A stretch of 64,000 nucleotides of DNA. Source: Mesorhizobium sp. B1-1-8. Lineage in GTDB: Bacteria > Pseudomonadota > Alphaproteobacteria > Rhizobiales > Rhizobiaceae. A program made the translations under genes and the position numbers. Location: positions 3,573,501-3,637,500 of the forward strand of contig NZ_CP083956.1 in NCBI RefSeq assembly GCF_006442795.2. Direction: 5' to 3'. Shown here in pieces: positions 38,107 to 47,112 of this stretch; position 1 is the stretch's first letter; each line of letters begins with the position of its first letter. A model generated the notes under the pieces. That model made no database searches. It had not been told where the DNA came from and saw only the letters and a program-made list of their open reading frames with translations.

Positions 38107-41100
38107 CTAAACGGTAGGCGCCGTCAGGTTGATGTTGAGTTTGCCTGTCCCTGCCTCCGTGAGGTTGGTGATCGATCCGCTATTGAACGCGTCGTAGTCC
38201 TGTAGCGCCAGGTCGAAGGCCATGCTGATGGGCTGGCCGGCGCTGAAGGTCGAGACCGACACCGCGCCCATGTCGAACGAGTCCTTGTTGCCATAGACAG
38301 TGCCGATGTTGGTCGCCAGCAGGCGATCGAAGCCGGTGGCCGTGCTGACGAGGATAAACTCGCCCGGCGCCAGCTTCAGACCTGTCAGATCGACACCGCT
38401 GCTATCGCCCGTTGGCGCGAAGTGCGCCGTCACGGTCTGGCTGACGCCGCCTACGCTGAAGGTCTTTTGCTGCCCGTCAGCGGTGAAATCGGCGAGTTCG
38501 GCGGTGATGTGACCACTGCTGTCCTCGGTGACGATCTTGACGTCGGTGATTGCCTCATGCGTGGCGCTCGTATCGGTGGGGAATGCCCCTCCAGGCTGAA
38601 GCTGCGTCCCCTGCGGGACCTCGTAGGCGTCGAGGCGGATGTCGACGGTCTTTCCATTCGGACTGACTTGGCTAAGCGTGAAGCCCGAGTTGTTGACCTC
38701 GTAGTGATCGGCATAGCCGAGCGTGTTTAAGTGCTTCAGGTCGGTGGTGGTGGTGATCGAGTGGACATTGTCGACGAAGTCGAGGCGGATGGCCTTGCCT
38801 GGCGCCACGGCCTGCTTGTCCGTGCCGACGCCGATCGAGCTCGGATTGACCGTATCGACGCTCGGGTTGAGCCCGGTGAAGATGACCGACTTGCCGGGGC
38901 TGACGGGTTGTTTGGTCGTCGGGTTGAACGGCAGCGAGAACCAAGCGTAGTTGCCGGCCGGCACGTCCGCGAAGTCGCTGAAGGTAAAGCTCGAGCCGTT
39001 CCCGATCGCCTGGAGCATATTGTAGTTGTATGTGCCGGCGTCGGGATCGAGGGTGATTGTGAACACATCGTCCGCCGCATTGATGCCGGTCGGATCGGTT
39101 GTCGCCGTCAGCGTGCCGGTGCCGAATCCGAACAGGTAGATATCGTTCCCCCCCGCTTGCAGGTTCGTAGCCGCGCCCCCGTCGAGTTGGCCCGTCAGCT
39201 TCGAGCCGTCCGTGCCGCTGAAGGACAAATCGCCGAAGCCGTCGGCGCCGGCGTGTTCCTTGATGGTGAGCGACGAATTTGGATCGACGGTCCCGTCGGC
39301 CAAATCCGTGTTGATCAGACTGCCGGTAAAGTGCGAGCCGGCGGCGTCCTGCACATTATCCGCGCTGACGATCGCCTCCGGATTGAAATCCGCCGGCACG
39401 TCGTCGGTGATCGTCACCGTCAGCGCGCCCGTGGCCGCGGTGGCCGTATCGCCGGCCGCGAAGTTACCGTCGGCGTCGGTCGCCAGGACCAGCCCGCTGA
39501 AGTCAATCGTGGTGTTGCTGGAGTCGTCCGCGCCCGGTGCGTGATCGACCGGCGCCGAGAGCGTGAAGTTAAAGTTTCCGCTCGTGTCCAATGTCAGCGT
39601 GAACACCGTCGCGCCGCCTGATCCGGTCGCGGTGAGGCTCGCCCCGTCGATCGAGACGCTATAGGCCAGTGCCGTGCCGTGCGACGAAAGGTTTTGGCTC
39701 GTCAGGCTCGAATAGTCGGCCGACAGCTTGTAGGAGAGCGGCGTGTCGGTGCCGGGTATGAACAGGGTCGTCACCGAGCCGGTCGCCGTCGCGCTGCCGT
39801 CCTTGTCCGGAAGGAGATTGGCCGACAGCGCGTCTTCGTCGACCGCCTTCGTTACCGTGTTGCCGCTCGCGCTCGGCACGCTGTCCTCGAAGATGATGTG
39901 CGAGCCGACTTCCTGGGTATCGGTGGTGGTCGTTGTCTGCGTTTGCGTTTGCGTGACGTTGAGAATGTCGAAGCCCGGATTGTTGCCGGTGCCTGTGACG
40001 TTTTTGGCCACGAACTGGTCGAACTGCGCGCCATTGGCCGCAAAGAAGTCGACTGTCTCGTTGACGGTCAGGTGGTTGACGGTCACGATGCCGTTGTTGA
40101 AGCTGAAAGTTATTCCGTTGTTGAGGTTGGGCGCCCGCGCCGAATCGGCAATCAGGGTCCCACCAACACCGCCGGTCCAGACCTTGACCTCCACGATCGC
40201 CACCAGGTTGGTAGACGTGCTCGTGTACGCCCCGTTGAACGTGCCGTTGCCCTCGTCCTGGGCGATGATCTGCACGTTAACGAAACTGCCGGTGGGGGTC
40301 ACCTGGCTGATGTCGAACGTCGCCTCGTTTCCTTCGAGATAGACGAGATTGTGGAGTGAACTGTCGGTGAGAAACGTTTTGTCCTTAGTGGAACCGCCCG
40401 AGAAGCTCGAGACGAAATCGAAGCGCAGCGCCCCGCCGGGAGTGATCGACTGGGTGTTGCTGCCGTCACCTACCGAACTGGTGTTGACGGTGTCGGGACT
40501 GGACGTGCTCGCGTCGAGCCCGGTCACGAGGACCGTCGCCGTTCCGGTGCTGTTCATGAACGGCAGCCAATAGTTTTGTCCGGGCATCTTGGTGCCGATG
40601 TTGAATGATGAGGTCGTGGTGGAACTGGAGGACCCGCTGACGTAGACGAGGCTGGAGAGATCGAGGGTGTTGACGTCCTCGCCCGCCGCGGGGTTCGTGT
40701 TGGTGAGCGCCTCGTACTGCACGACCCAGATCGTGGCGCCGCCGCTCGTCGGCTGCAGCAGGAGCGCGAAGGCGACCGTGCCGGTGTTCGCCTCTTTGCC
40801 GAGTACGATGTGGGGATTGCTCGGATCGGAATAGAGGAGGATCTCGTTGCCATCGAGGGCTGTGATGCCGGTAGGGACGCCGTTCAGCGCCCCGCCGCTG
40901 CTGTCGGTGAACTGCAAATTCTGGTCGGTCGTGCTGACGATCGCGTCCTCGGAGATGCCGATCGCCGTGGTCGTGCCATTGGCGCCGTTCGTCGTTGTAT
41001 CTGGATAAATGCCGAGCACCTTGAGCTCGGCGCCAATCGAGGATGAGGTGGAAATGCTGTTCTGAAAGGCGGATAGCGTGACGTTGTCGTCGGCATCGGT

Positions 41101-41178
41101 GGCGTCGCTGTCCGTCGCAAGAGTTGTCAGTCCTAGGTTTTCGTCCTCAATGACGTTGCCGGTGATGGTAAGTGACAT
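38107..41178 (-). CDS. Large type I secreted protein with T1SS-143/DUF5801-like repeats
   Basis: A 1023-residue, acidic, Thr/Ser/Gly/Asp-rich protein with no N-terminal signal peptide. About residues 420-620 resemble the T1SS-143/DUF5801 repeat (FTLTLDTSGNFNFTLSAPVDH, TGALTVTITDDVP), and a second partial unit follows. A module of about 110 residues occurs twice, near 200-310 and 740-860 (compare LVTGLDASTSSPDTVN with FTGLNPSVDTVN). No GGxGxDxUx calcium-binding nonapeptides are seen, unusual for such substrates. The hydrophobic C terminus LNINLTAPTV could be the export signal. GGGAGG stands before the ATG. Likely a surface adhesin or matrix protein. Confidence 0.82.
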   Translation of the reverse strand: MSLTITGNVIEDENLGLTTLATDSDATDADDNVTLSAFQNSISTSSSIGAELKVLGIYPDTTTNGANGTTTAIGISEDAIVSTTDQNLQFTDSSGGALNGVPTGITALDGNEILLYSDPSNPHIVLGKEANTGTVAFALLLQPTSGGATIWVVQYEALTNTNPAAGEDVNTLDLSSLVYVSGSSSSTTTSSFNIGTKMPGQNYWLPFMNSTGTATVLVTGLDASTSSPDTVNTSSVGDGSNTQSITPGGALRFDFVSSFSGGSTKDKTFLTDSSLHNLVYLEGNEATFDISQVTPTGSFVNVQIIAQDEGNGTFNGAYTSTSTNLVAIVEVKVWTGGVGGTLIADSARAPNLNNGITFSFNNGIVTVNHLTVNETVDFFAANGAQFDQFVAKNVTGTGNNPGFDILNVTQTQTQTTTTTDTQEVGSHIIFEDSVPSASGNTVTKAVDEDALSANLLPDKDGSATATGSVTTLFIPGTDTPLSYKLSADYSSLTSQNLSSHGTALAYSVSIDGASLTATGSGGATVFTLTLDTSGNFNFTLSAPVDHAPGADDSSNTTIDFSGLVLATDADGNFAAGDTATAATGALTVTITDDVPADFNPEAIVSADNVQDAAGSHFTGSLINTDLADGTVDPNSSLTIKEHAGADGFGDLSFSGTDGSKLTGQLDGGAATNLQAGGNDIYLFGFGTGTLTATTDPTGINAADDVFTITLDPDAGTYNYNMLQAIGNGSSFTFSDFADVPAGNYAWFSLPFNPTTKQPVSPGKSVIFTGLNPSVDTVNPSSIGVGTDKQAVAPGKAIRLDFVDNVHSITTTTDLKHLNTLGYADHYEVNNSGFTLSQVSPNGKTVDIRLDAYEVPQGTQLQPGGAFPTDTSATHEAITDVKIVTEDSSGHITAELADFTADGQQKTFSVGGVSQTVTAHFAPTGDSSGVDLTGLKLAPGEFILVSTATGFDRLLATNIGTVYGNKDSFDMGAVSVSTFSAGQPISMAFDLALQDYDAFNSGSITNLTEAGTGKLNINLTAPTV

Positions 41179-41193
41179 GGTGTACCTCCCTGC

Positions 41194-41496
41194 TCAGCGG
41201 CTAATGCGCCGCGATGTTCCCGTTTTGCTGTCGTGATTTCCGATGATCACTGAACCCGTCCAGGCGGATAGGGCGGCGACGGAGGTGATGGTTTTCCCCG
41301 CGCTTGCTGTTGCCTGAACGAAGTCGGCCTGGAAAGCGATCTCCAGTGAACTCAGTCGGCCCAGACCGTCGCGACTTAGAAGATATTGCAGCGTGGTGTT
41401 GGCGCTGTCCGGCGCAACGGACAGATCAACATCGTCGTCCGTAAGGTCGGTCGGTTCGTCGACGACGATGTCTTGGGCCAGGATGTCCCGCGCCAT
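41194..41496 (-). CDS. 100-residue protein of unknown function beside the T1SS substrate
   Basis: Not recognised. The product is 100 residues, with an acidic first third (VVDEPTDLTDDDVDLSVAPDS) followed by a mixed region and a basic tail ending SRRISR. There is no signal peptide or membrane segment. An AGGGAG site stands 8 bases before the ATG at 41496. The stop is 15 bases before the start of the large secreted protein, so the two are probably cotranscribed; a role as chaperone, second substrate or regulator of secretion is speculative. Confidence 0.6.
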   Translation of the reverse strand: MARDILAQDIVVDEPTDLTDDDVDLSVAPDSANTTLQYLLSRDGLGRLSSLEIAFQADFVQATASAGKTITSVAALSAWTGSVIIGNHDSKTGTSRRISR

Positions 41497-42023
41497 CGAG
41501 ATTCTCCCTGGTTTCAATGCGACAGGCGCGAAATCAGCCCCAACGCTGGCAACCGGGCGCACGGACGCGCATCCGCTGGCTGTGCCAGCGCTACGCGTCA
41601 TCATTGAAAGAAACTTGGAGTGGTGAGTTGGCTTACGGGGTAGAGGGTGTTGAAGGGGCCGCCGCTCCCCCGCTCCGTGCCCCGTCAGCATTGTCGGGAG
41701 GATGCGTCCTGTGCGCATCGGCAATCCGCCCACGGCGGACACCGAGGATCAATGATAATGAGGGCATACTAACCGCCCCTCCCCAACAGGCATGACTGCC
41801 TGTACGCCTCCACAGCTCATATTATGAGCAGCTAAAGTTTACTCTTATTTGTGGAAAGTTCAAACTGGACTATTGATTTTTTAATAACTATGTGACTTGG
41901 GAAAATGGTCCCTGTCGGGGGGGACCTTTGTCCCTGCCATCGGAAGTATCTGAAAATAAAAGAAAATACGGAAAATCACGCTGACAGATTTGATTATGAC
42001 ACCGGCGACAGCATTGAATAGGC
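41497..42023. other. Intergenic region upstream of the T1SS locus
   Basis: No convincing gene. The part 41820-42080 is clearly AT-richer than its surroundings and probably holds the promoter of the secretion locus. A GC-rich palindromic stretch (GGTCCC...GGGACC and GGGAC...GTCCC, near 41904-41936) could form a hairpin. Confidence 0.4.
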
Positions 42024-42326
42024 TCATGCAGACGACGCTCGCAATAGCACCAATGATGGACTGGACAGACAAGTAAATAAAATCAGATGGTTATGAGAGC
42101 ACGTGTGCAAAAATCGCACATGAAAGTTCTGCTTCTCTTCTTTTTTCGTTCCTACGACGGAGCCGCCGACATTCCTTTTTAACGCTCTTCTGCCGACGAT
42201 ATTGACCGCTCCATGCGGATGTTCGCTGCGACATCCGTGGGCCTCGTTGTCCTCTGGGGCGTCCAGTTTGCCTGGGGAACTTTCGGACCCGAGTGCGGTG
42301 AGAAACGCGGAAATTGTGGTCGTCAT
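42024..42326 (-). CDS. Possible small hypothetical protein
   Basis: An open frame of 100 codons starts MTTTISAFLTALGSESSPG with a GGAG site 7 bases upstream. The second half is low in typical codon use and ends in a hydrophobic Leu/Ser-rich stretch. No family was recognised. It may be a chance frame in an AT-richer region. Confidence 0.25.
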   Translation of the reverse strand: MTTTISAFLTALGSESSPGKLDAPEDNEAHGCRSEHPHGAVNIVGRRALKRNVGGSVVGTKKEEKQNFHVRFLHTCSHNHLILFTCLSSPSLVLLRASSA

Positions 42327-42557
42327 GATTTTCTCCAAGGCAAGCAGCGACGAGGGGCTGCAATATTGCCGCGATAACCTTTGTTGGCGTTGTGGTTTCT
42401 GGGTCTTGGGAAAAATTGCTGTGTTGCCGCTATCGATGCCGGTCATCCTCCCACACCGCGTCCTTGATGCAGCGGATTCATCGCCTAGTTAATTCCGTGG
42501 GCGCCGTAGTCGCGAGTTTTTGCCTAGGGGCAGCGGCAGTTTCGACGTTCTGACCGT

Positions 42558-42955
42558 ATGCCTCGGAAGGACGGCTGGGCCGAGGCGCCTTGGAGGTTGC
42601 CGTGCGTCAATTCCTTGGATTCAGCTTGGCCTATTTTTGCATTCGCTTGCTCGATTGCGGTAGCTTGCGCAGGAACTGCAGCCGCCGGCCAGCACGGCGG
42701 AGGACATGACGCTGGCCATCAGGGTAATGATGAAGGTCATGGAGGTCATGGCAGCCATCACAGCAATGGCGGGGCGGTTTTTTTGCGTTGGAAGGGCACG
42801 GAATCACCGCGGCGCGCCCGAGGGTGATCACCCAGCGCATCCGGGACGGACGGCTCTGCACGAACATCGGCAACGTGTCGGCCCTCGACGAGGCGGGGGC
42901 ACGGCAGATACGGCAGCTTGCAGCTCGCTCGGGTCCAGGCCCGACGGTCCGGTAA
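42558..42955 (+). pseudogene. Small His/Gly-rich exported protein, frameshifted at a T7 run
   Basis: From 42558 a frame encodes a signal-peptide-like segment (FAFACSIAVACAGTAAAG) and a His/Gly-rich stretch (QHGGGHDAGHQGNDEGHGGH). At the T7 run 42778-42784 the good frame changes by -1: the zero frame stops at 42827, while the -1 frame continues with FALEGHGITAARPRVITQRI and 36 further codons to a stop at 42953-42955. The site reads T TTT TTG in the zero frame, a classic slippery heptamer. It could be programmed slippage, phase variation or simple decay. No family was recognised. Confidence 0.4.
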
Positions 42956-43069
42956 CGCCCCGACGTCTTCGCTTGAAGACAAAGGGCTTTGCCGGCTCCG
43001 AGAATATCGGCTTAACTTGCCGCGTCTTGCCGCAAGGGGCGGCCGGCGAAGTGGTTTCGGGAGCGTGCG

Positions 43070-43999
43070 TTGGGGCGCAGACAGTCGGATCAAGCAGTTC
43101 TCGGACCGCAATTCGCCAGGAATCTCGACTGGAACCTGCTGAAGTTTTTCCATGAGATCGCGTGCGCCCGCTCGGTGACCAGGGCGGCGCAGGAGCTCAA
43201 CCGCAAACAGCCGGCGCTGAGCCTTGCGTTGCGGCGCCTCGAGGAAAGGCTTGGCGTTACGCTCTGCCATCGTGGCCCGACCGGCTTCGAACTGACGGAG
43301 GAGGGTCGCATCCTTGCCGAGCGCTGCCGGGAATTCGCCGGCGCGATCCGTGAAATCCCGGCGAAGCTCTCGGACGTCAAGTCTGAGATTCGTGGACATT
43401 TGCGGGTGATGCTGGTCTCCAATCTTGTCGCGCCGGCCCTTGATGAGGCGATCGCCGCCTTCCATGCCAAATATCCGGCTGTCGAACTGATCGTCGAGGT
43501 CGCAGCCTGGACCGAAGTGGTCAACTCGCTCATTCAGCACAGGATCGACGTCGGCATCTCGCCTTCGCGGGTGAAGCGCGCAGAGCTCGCCTATCTTCAC
43601 CTCTTCACCGAGATCCACCGGCCCTATTGCGGCAGGGCGCACAGGCTGTTTGGCAAGAGCGTTGCCGATCCGGGCGATCTGGCGCGAGAAGCGTTCGTGC
43701 TGACCGGCGCCGACGAGGGCGACGAGCTCACTCAGTTTCGGCTCGAGCATGGCTTCGGCCGCAACATCGCCGGCATGTCCGATCATCTCGAGGAAGCCAA
43801 GCGGCTGGCGATCCTCGGCGTCGGCCTCTGCTTCCTGCCGGAAGGCTACGCGCAAACCGATGTCGAGGCCGGGCGGCTGTGGCCACTGATCGCCGGCCCC
43901 GACGTGCCTCGCAACGACATCTTCATCGTCACCGATCCGCAAAGCCCGGCCCACATCGGGCGTGACCTTTTCATCGGCGAGATCGTCGAGCAGACGTAG
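43070..43999 (+). CDS. LysR family transcriptional regulator
   Basis: A roughly 309-residue LysR regulator. The winged-helix DNA-binding domain is clear (LLKFFHEIACARSVTRAAQELNRKQPALSLALRRLEERLGVTL, in sequence over residues 24-66), followed by a substrate-binding domain (HLRVMLVSNLVAPALDEAIAAFHAKYP...). The listed start is a TTG at 43070 with no strong ribosome site; a later start just before LDWNLLKFF is possible. It lies upstream of, and in line with, the allantoin genes and probably controls them. Confidence 0.88.
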   Translation: MGRRQSDQAVLGPQFARNLDWNLLKFFHEIACARSVTRAAQELNRKQPALSLALRRLEERLGVTLCHRGPTGFELTEEGRILAERCREFAGAIREIPAKLSDVKSEIRGHLRVMLVSNLVAPALDEAIAAFHAKYPAVELIVEVAAWTEVVNSLIQHRIDVGISPSRVKRAELAYLHLFTEIHRPYCGRAHRLFGKSVADPGDLAREAFVLTGADEGDELTQFRLEHGFGRNIAGMSDHLEEAKRLAILGVGLCFLPEGYAQTDVEAGRLWPLIAGPDVPRNDIFIVTDPQSPAHIGRDLFIGEIVEQT

Positions 44000-44182
44000 C
44001 CGGGCAAAGAGGAGGCATTGATCCGATTAATGCTTAACGTTCGATCTTTGGGCGTTGAAGGGAAGAAGTTGGGGTTTCATGGTCAAGCGTGGCGACGTTG
44101 CATCGGTCCCGTTGATGCTGCCGCAAGGCGAAGACGGGCGGGCATGTCGACCAGGGGAACACCTCGCAAAGGGGATACTGAG

Positions 44183-45637
44183 ATGACCTTGCAAACACCG
44201 ACTTCGCCCAGGCAGCCATTGCCTGGCGAGGCGCAGCCGGCGATTGCCGACAGCGTCGAGACCATCCTGTCCGTCACCGAGGCGGATATTGCCGACTATA
44301 CCGAATCGGTGGTGCCGCAGGAAAAGCGGCGCTCCAACTTCCGCATGCTGGCGCAGTTCCTGTCGATGCAGGCGGTGTTCGGCACCGTGCTGGTCGGCTA
44401 TGGCGCGCGTTTCCAGGGGCTGACGCTTTCCGAGCTGACTGTGGCGATGCTGATCGCCGCCACCGTCATGAGCCTCTATTGCATCGGCTCGGCCAACGCC
44501 GGCGCCACCACGGGCCAGACCCATTCAGTCATGGCGCGCAGCATCTTTGGTACCATCGGCAGCGGCCTCGTCTCGCTGCTTCTGATCGTCAACGGCATGG
44601 CCTTCTACCTGTTCACGGTGAAATTCATCATCGACATCGCCGGCGGACTAATGACCGTCCCGGCGGTCGGCGCGATCACCGCGCTGCTGGCGGTGGTGAT
44701 GATCGTCAACACCTATTTCGGCTTCGAGGGCGTGCAGCGCTTCGCCCAGTTCGTAGCCGTGCCGGTGATCCTGATCTGGGGCGTTTTCGCCACCATCCTC
44801 GCCTTCACCACCGTCTCCAGCAATGTGCTCGCTGCGGTGCCGCATGTCGACAGCAAGACCGCCATGATCATGGTCATCGGCAGCATGGTCGGCCTCTCGA
44901 CCTGGGGCAACGAGCCCGACTTCTTCCGCTACGCCAAGGCCGGCCGCGCTTCTTGGTGGAACATCCCGACCATCGTGATTTCCTATCTGGTCGGCGCGCT
45001 GCTCTTCCCGGTCATGGGCTACATGATCGCGGCGCTCTCCAACCAGCCCGATTTCGGTCCGAGCATCAGCTATTTCGTCAATTTCACGATGTTCGGCAGC
45101 GCGCTGCTCGGCATCGCCGTCATCGTCATCAACCAATGGGCGGTGCAGGACGGCAACCTCTATATCGCAGTCAACGGTGCCCAGAACGTGCTGTCCGGCA
45201 TTCGCGGCTGGAAGCGCCAGTACACGGTCGTCGGCCTCGGCCTAATCGCCGCCGTGCTGACTTTCTACCTGCCCAATCTCCAGGATACGTTCAACCTGAC
45301 TACCAGCATCGGCTCCAGCACCGTCCCGGTCGCCAGCACGATCATGGCGATCGACCTGTTTCTGCTGCCTTGGCTGTTCGGCATCAAGCGGCCGATGTAT
45401 CGCGTCGCCAACTGGAGCGAGCTCGGCATCGCTAACTGGCCGGGGGTCATCGCGCTTGCCGCCGGCACGCTGGTCGGCGTCTACACCGCCGGCCTGATTC
45501 CGGCGCTCAACAGCGACTATATCGGCTTCCCGGCCTTGCAGGCCTGGCTGACCGGCGCGGTCGTCTATCTGATCGGCGTGACGCTGGTCCACAAGCGGGC
45601 CGACGTGAAGGCTCTGCTCGGCTTCGCCCGCATCTGA
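44183..45637 (+). CDS. NCS1 family permease, probably allantoin
   Basis: A 484-residue, twelve-helix NCS1 symporter, closer to the CodB-type branch (VPQEKRRSNFRMLAQFLSMQ...SAN AGATTGQTHSVMARSIFG) than to the permease at 32 kb. An allantoin or related ureide substrate is inferred from the allantoinase, racemase and allantoicase genes that follow. The ATG at 44183 is preceded by GGGGATACTGAG; the frame is open further upstream but without family resemblance. Confidence 0.88.
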   Translation: MTLQTPTSPRQPLPGEAQPAIADSVETILSVTEADIADYTESVVPQEKRRSNFRMLAQFLSMQAVFGTVLVGYGARFQGLTLSELTVAMLIAATVMSLYCIGSANAGATTGQTHSVMARSIFGTIGSGLVSLLLIVNGMAFYLFTVKFIIDIAGGLMTVPAVGAITALLAVVMIVNTYFGFEGVQRFAQFVAVPVILIWGVFATILAFTTVSSNVLAAVPHVDSKTAMIMVIGSMVGLSTWGNEPDFFRYAKAGRASWWNIPTIVISYLVGALLFPVMGYMIAALSNQPDFGPSISYFVNFTMFGSALLGIAVIVINQWAVQDGNLYIAVNGAQNVLSGIRGWKRQYTVVGLGLIAAVLTFYLPNLQDTFNLTTSIGSSTVPVASTIMAIDLFLLPWLFGIKRPMYRVANWSELGIANWPGVIALAAGTLVGVYTAGLIPALNSDYIGFPALQAWLTGAVVYLIGVTLVHKRADVKALLGFARI

Positions 45638-45646
45638 AATGCAATT

Positions 45647-45676
45647 TGTCCGGAGGCTGTAGTCAGCTTCCGGACA
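45647..45676 (+). other. Stem-loop between permease and allantoinase genes
   Basis: TGTCCGGAGGCTG and CAGCTTCCGGACA pair over 13 positions with one mismatch around loop TAGT, ten bases after the permease stop. There is no T-run. It may protect the permease mRNA 3' end or reduce expression of the genes behind it. Confidence 0.55.
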
Positions 45677-45728
45677 GGGATCCAAGCTCCAGCGTCCGTT
45701 GCGGCAGGCCGCACGGGGAGGAATTGCC

Positions 45729-47111
45729 ATGACATCCCTCGATCTCCTCATCCGCGCCCCACGCGCCATCCTTCCCGAAGGCGAGCGTGCCGTGTCGGTC
45801 GGCGTCATCGGCGGCAAGATCGTCCGTCTCGCCGCGCTTGACGCTCCGGCCAACGCCCGCGAAACCGTCACCCTAGATGCCGACACGGTGCTTTTGCCCG
45901 GTCTCGTAGATAGCCACGTCCATATTTGCGAACCCGGCAACACCGGATGGGAAGGCTTTCTGACCGCGACCCGCGCGGCGGCGGCCGGCGGCGTCACCAC
46001 GCTGGTCGACATGCCGCTGGACAGCGTGCCGACCACCGTGACGCTCGAGGCATTTGCCGCCAAACGTGAGGCCGCCGACGGTCAGTGCCATGTCGATGTC
46101 GGCTTCTGGGGCGGCGCCATCCCGTCGAACCTCGACGACCTGCCGAGGCTGCATGAGGCCGGCGTGCTCGGCTTCAAGTCTTTCCTCTGCGATACTGGCA
46201 CTGATGATTTCCCGGGCATCACGCCCGGGCATATGCGCAAGGTGATGGACGTCGTCGCCGGCCTGGGCTCGCTCTTCATCGTCCACGCCGAGAGCGCCGA
46301 CGTAATCGCCGCGATGCCGGAGGGCCACACCCGCCACTATGCCGACTACCTCGCCTCGCGCCCCAAAGGCGTCGAAAACCTGGCGATCGCCGAGGTGATC
46401 GAAGCGGCCCGCGCCAGTGGCGCGCGCGCGCATATCCTGCATCTCTCCAGCGCGGACGCGCTCCCGATGATCGCTTCCGCAATCGCTGATGGTGTCAGGC
46501 TCAGCGTCGAGACCTGCCCGCACTACCTCGCGCTCTGCGCGGAGGAGGTCGGCGACGGCGAGACCGCGGCCAAGGTCGGCCCGCCGGTGCGCGAAGCCGT
46601 CAACCGTGAGAGGCTCTGGAGCGGCGTCGGGGAGGGCACGATCAGCATGATCGTCTCGGACCATTCGCCCTGCACGCCTGAGATGAAGGAACTGGCCTCT
46701 GGCGATTTCGGCGCCGCCTGGGGCGGCATCTCCTCGCTGCAGCTCGGCCTGCCGGTGACCTGGAGCGAGGCGCGCAAGCGCGGCCATTCGCTGGCCGACG
46801 TCGTTCGCTGGATGGCCGAGCGTCCCGCCGCGCTCGCAGGCCTTCCGCATAAGGGCCGCATCGCGACCGGTTGCGACGCCGACTTCACACTGTTTTCACC
46901 CGATGCCGAATTCGTCGTCGATGCGGCCAGCCTCCATCACCGCCATCCGATCACCCCCTATGCCGGCAGGACACTGAGCGGCGTAGTGCAGGAAACCTTC
47001 CTGCGCGGCCAGCGCATCGACCTCTTCGGCCGCCCGATGGGCGAACTGATCGCCAGAAAAGCGCAGGCCGGAGGAACAAGCCGGATGCAGCAATTGAGAA
47101 GGAGTGCCTGA
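45729..47111 (+). CDS. allB: Allantoinase
   Basis: Opens the hydantoin ring of allantoin to allantoate; a zinc amidohydrolase of the dihydroorotase superfamily. The 460-residue product has the metal-ligand DSHVHICEPGNTGWEGF (His63, His65), the carbamylated Lys150 in LGFKSFLCDTG, His186 in VHAES, His238 in ILHLSS, and the Asp of VSDHSPC. EPGNTGWEGF is the allantoinase form of this motif. A GAGGAATTGCC ribosome site precedes the ATG at 45729. Confidence 0.92.
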   Translation: MTSLDLLIRAPRAILPEGERAVSVGVIGGKIVRLAALDAPANARETVTLDADTVLLPGLVDSHVHICEPGNTGWEGFLTATRAAAAGGVTTLVDMPLDSVPTTVTLEAFAAKREAADGQCHVDVGFWGGAIPSNLDDLPRLHEAGVLGFKSFLCDTGTDDFPGITPGHMRKVMDVVAGLGSLFIVHAESADVIAAMPEGHTRHYADYLASRPKGVENLAIAEVIEAARASGARAHILHLSSADALPMIASAIADGVRLSVETCPHYLALCAEEVGDGETAAKVGPPVREAVNRERLWSGVGEGTISMIVSDHSPCTPEMKELASGDFGAAWGGISSLQLGLPVTWSEARKRGHSLADVVRWMAERPAALAGLPHKGRIATGCDADFTLFSPDAEFVVDAASLHHRHPITPYAGRTLSGVVQETFLRGQRIDLFGRPMGELIARKAQAGGTSRMQQLRRSA

Positions 47112-47112
47112 G

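Noticed and set aside
42758..43954. Frame antisense to the LysR regulator
   Set aside because: The LysR helix-turn-helix and substrate domain are intact on the plus strand.
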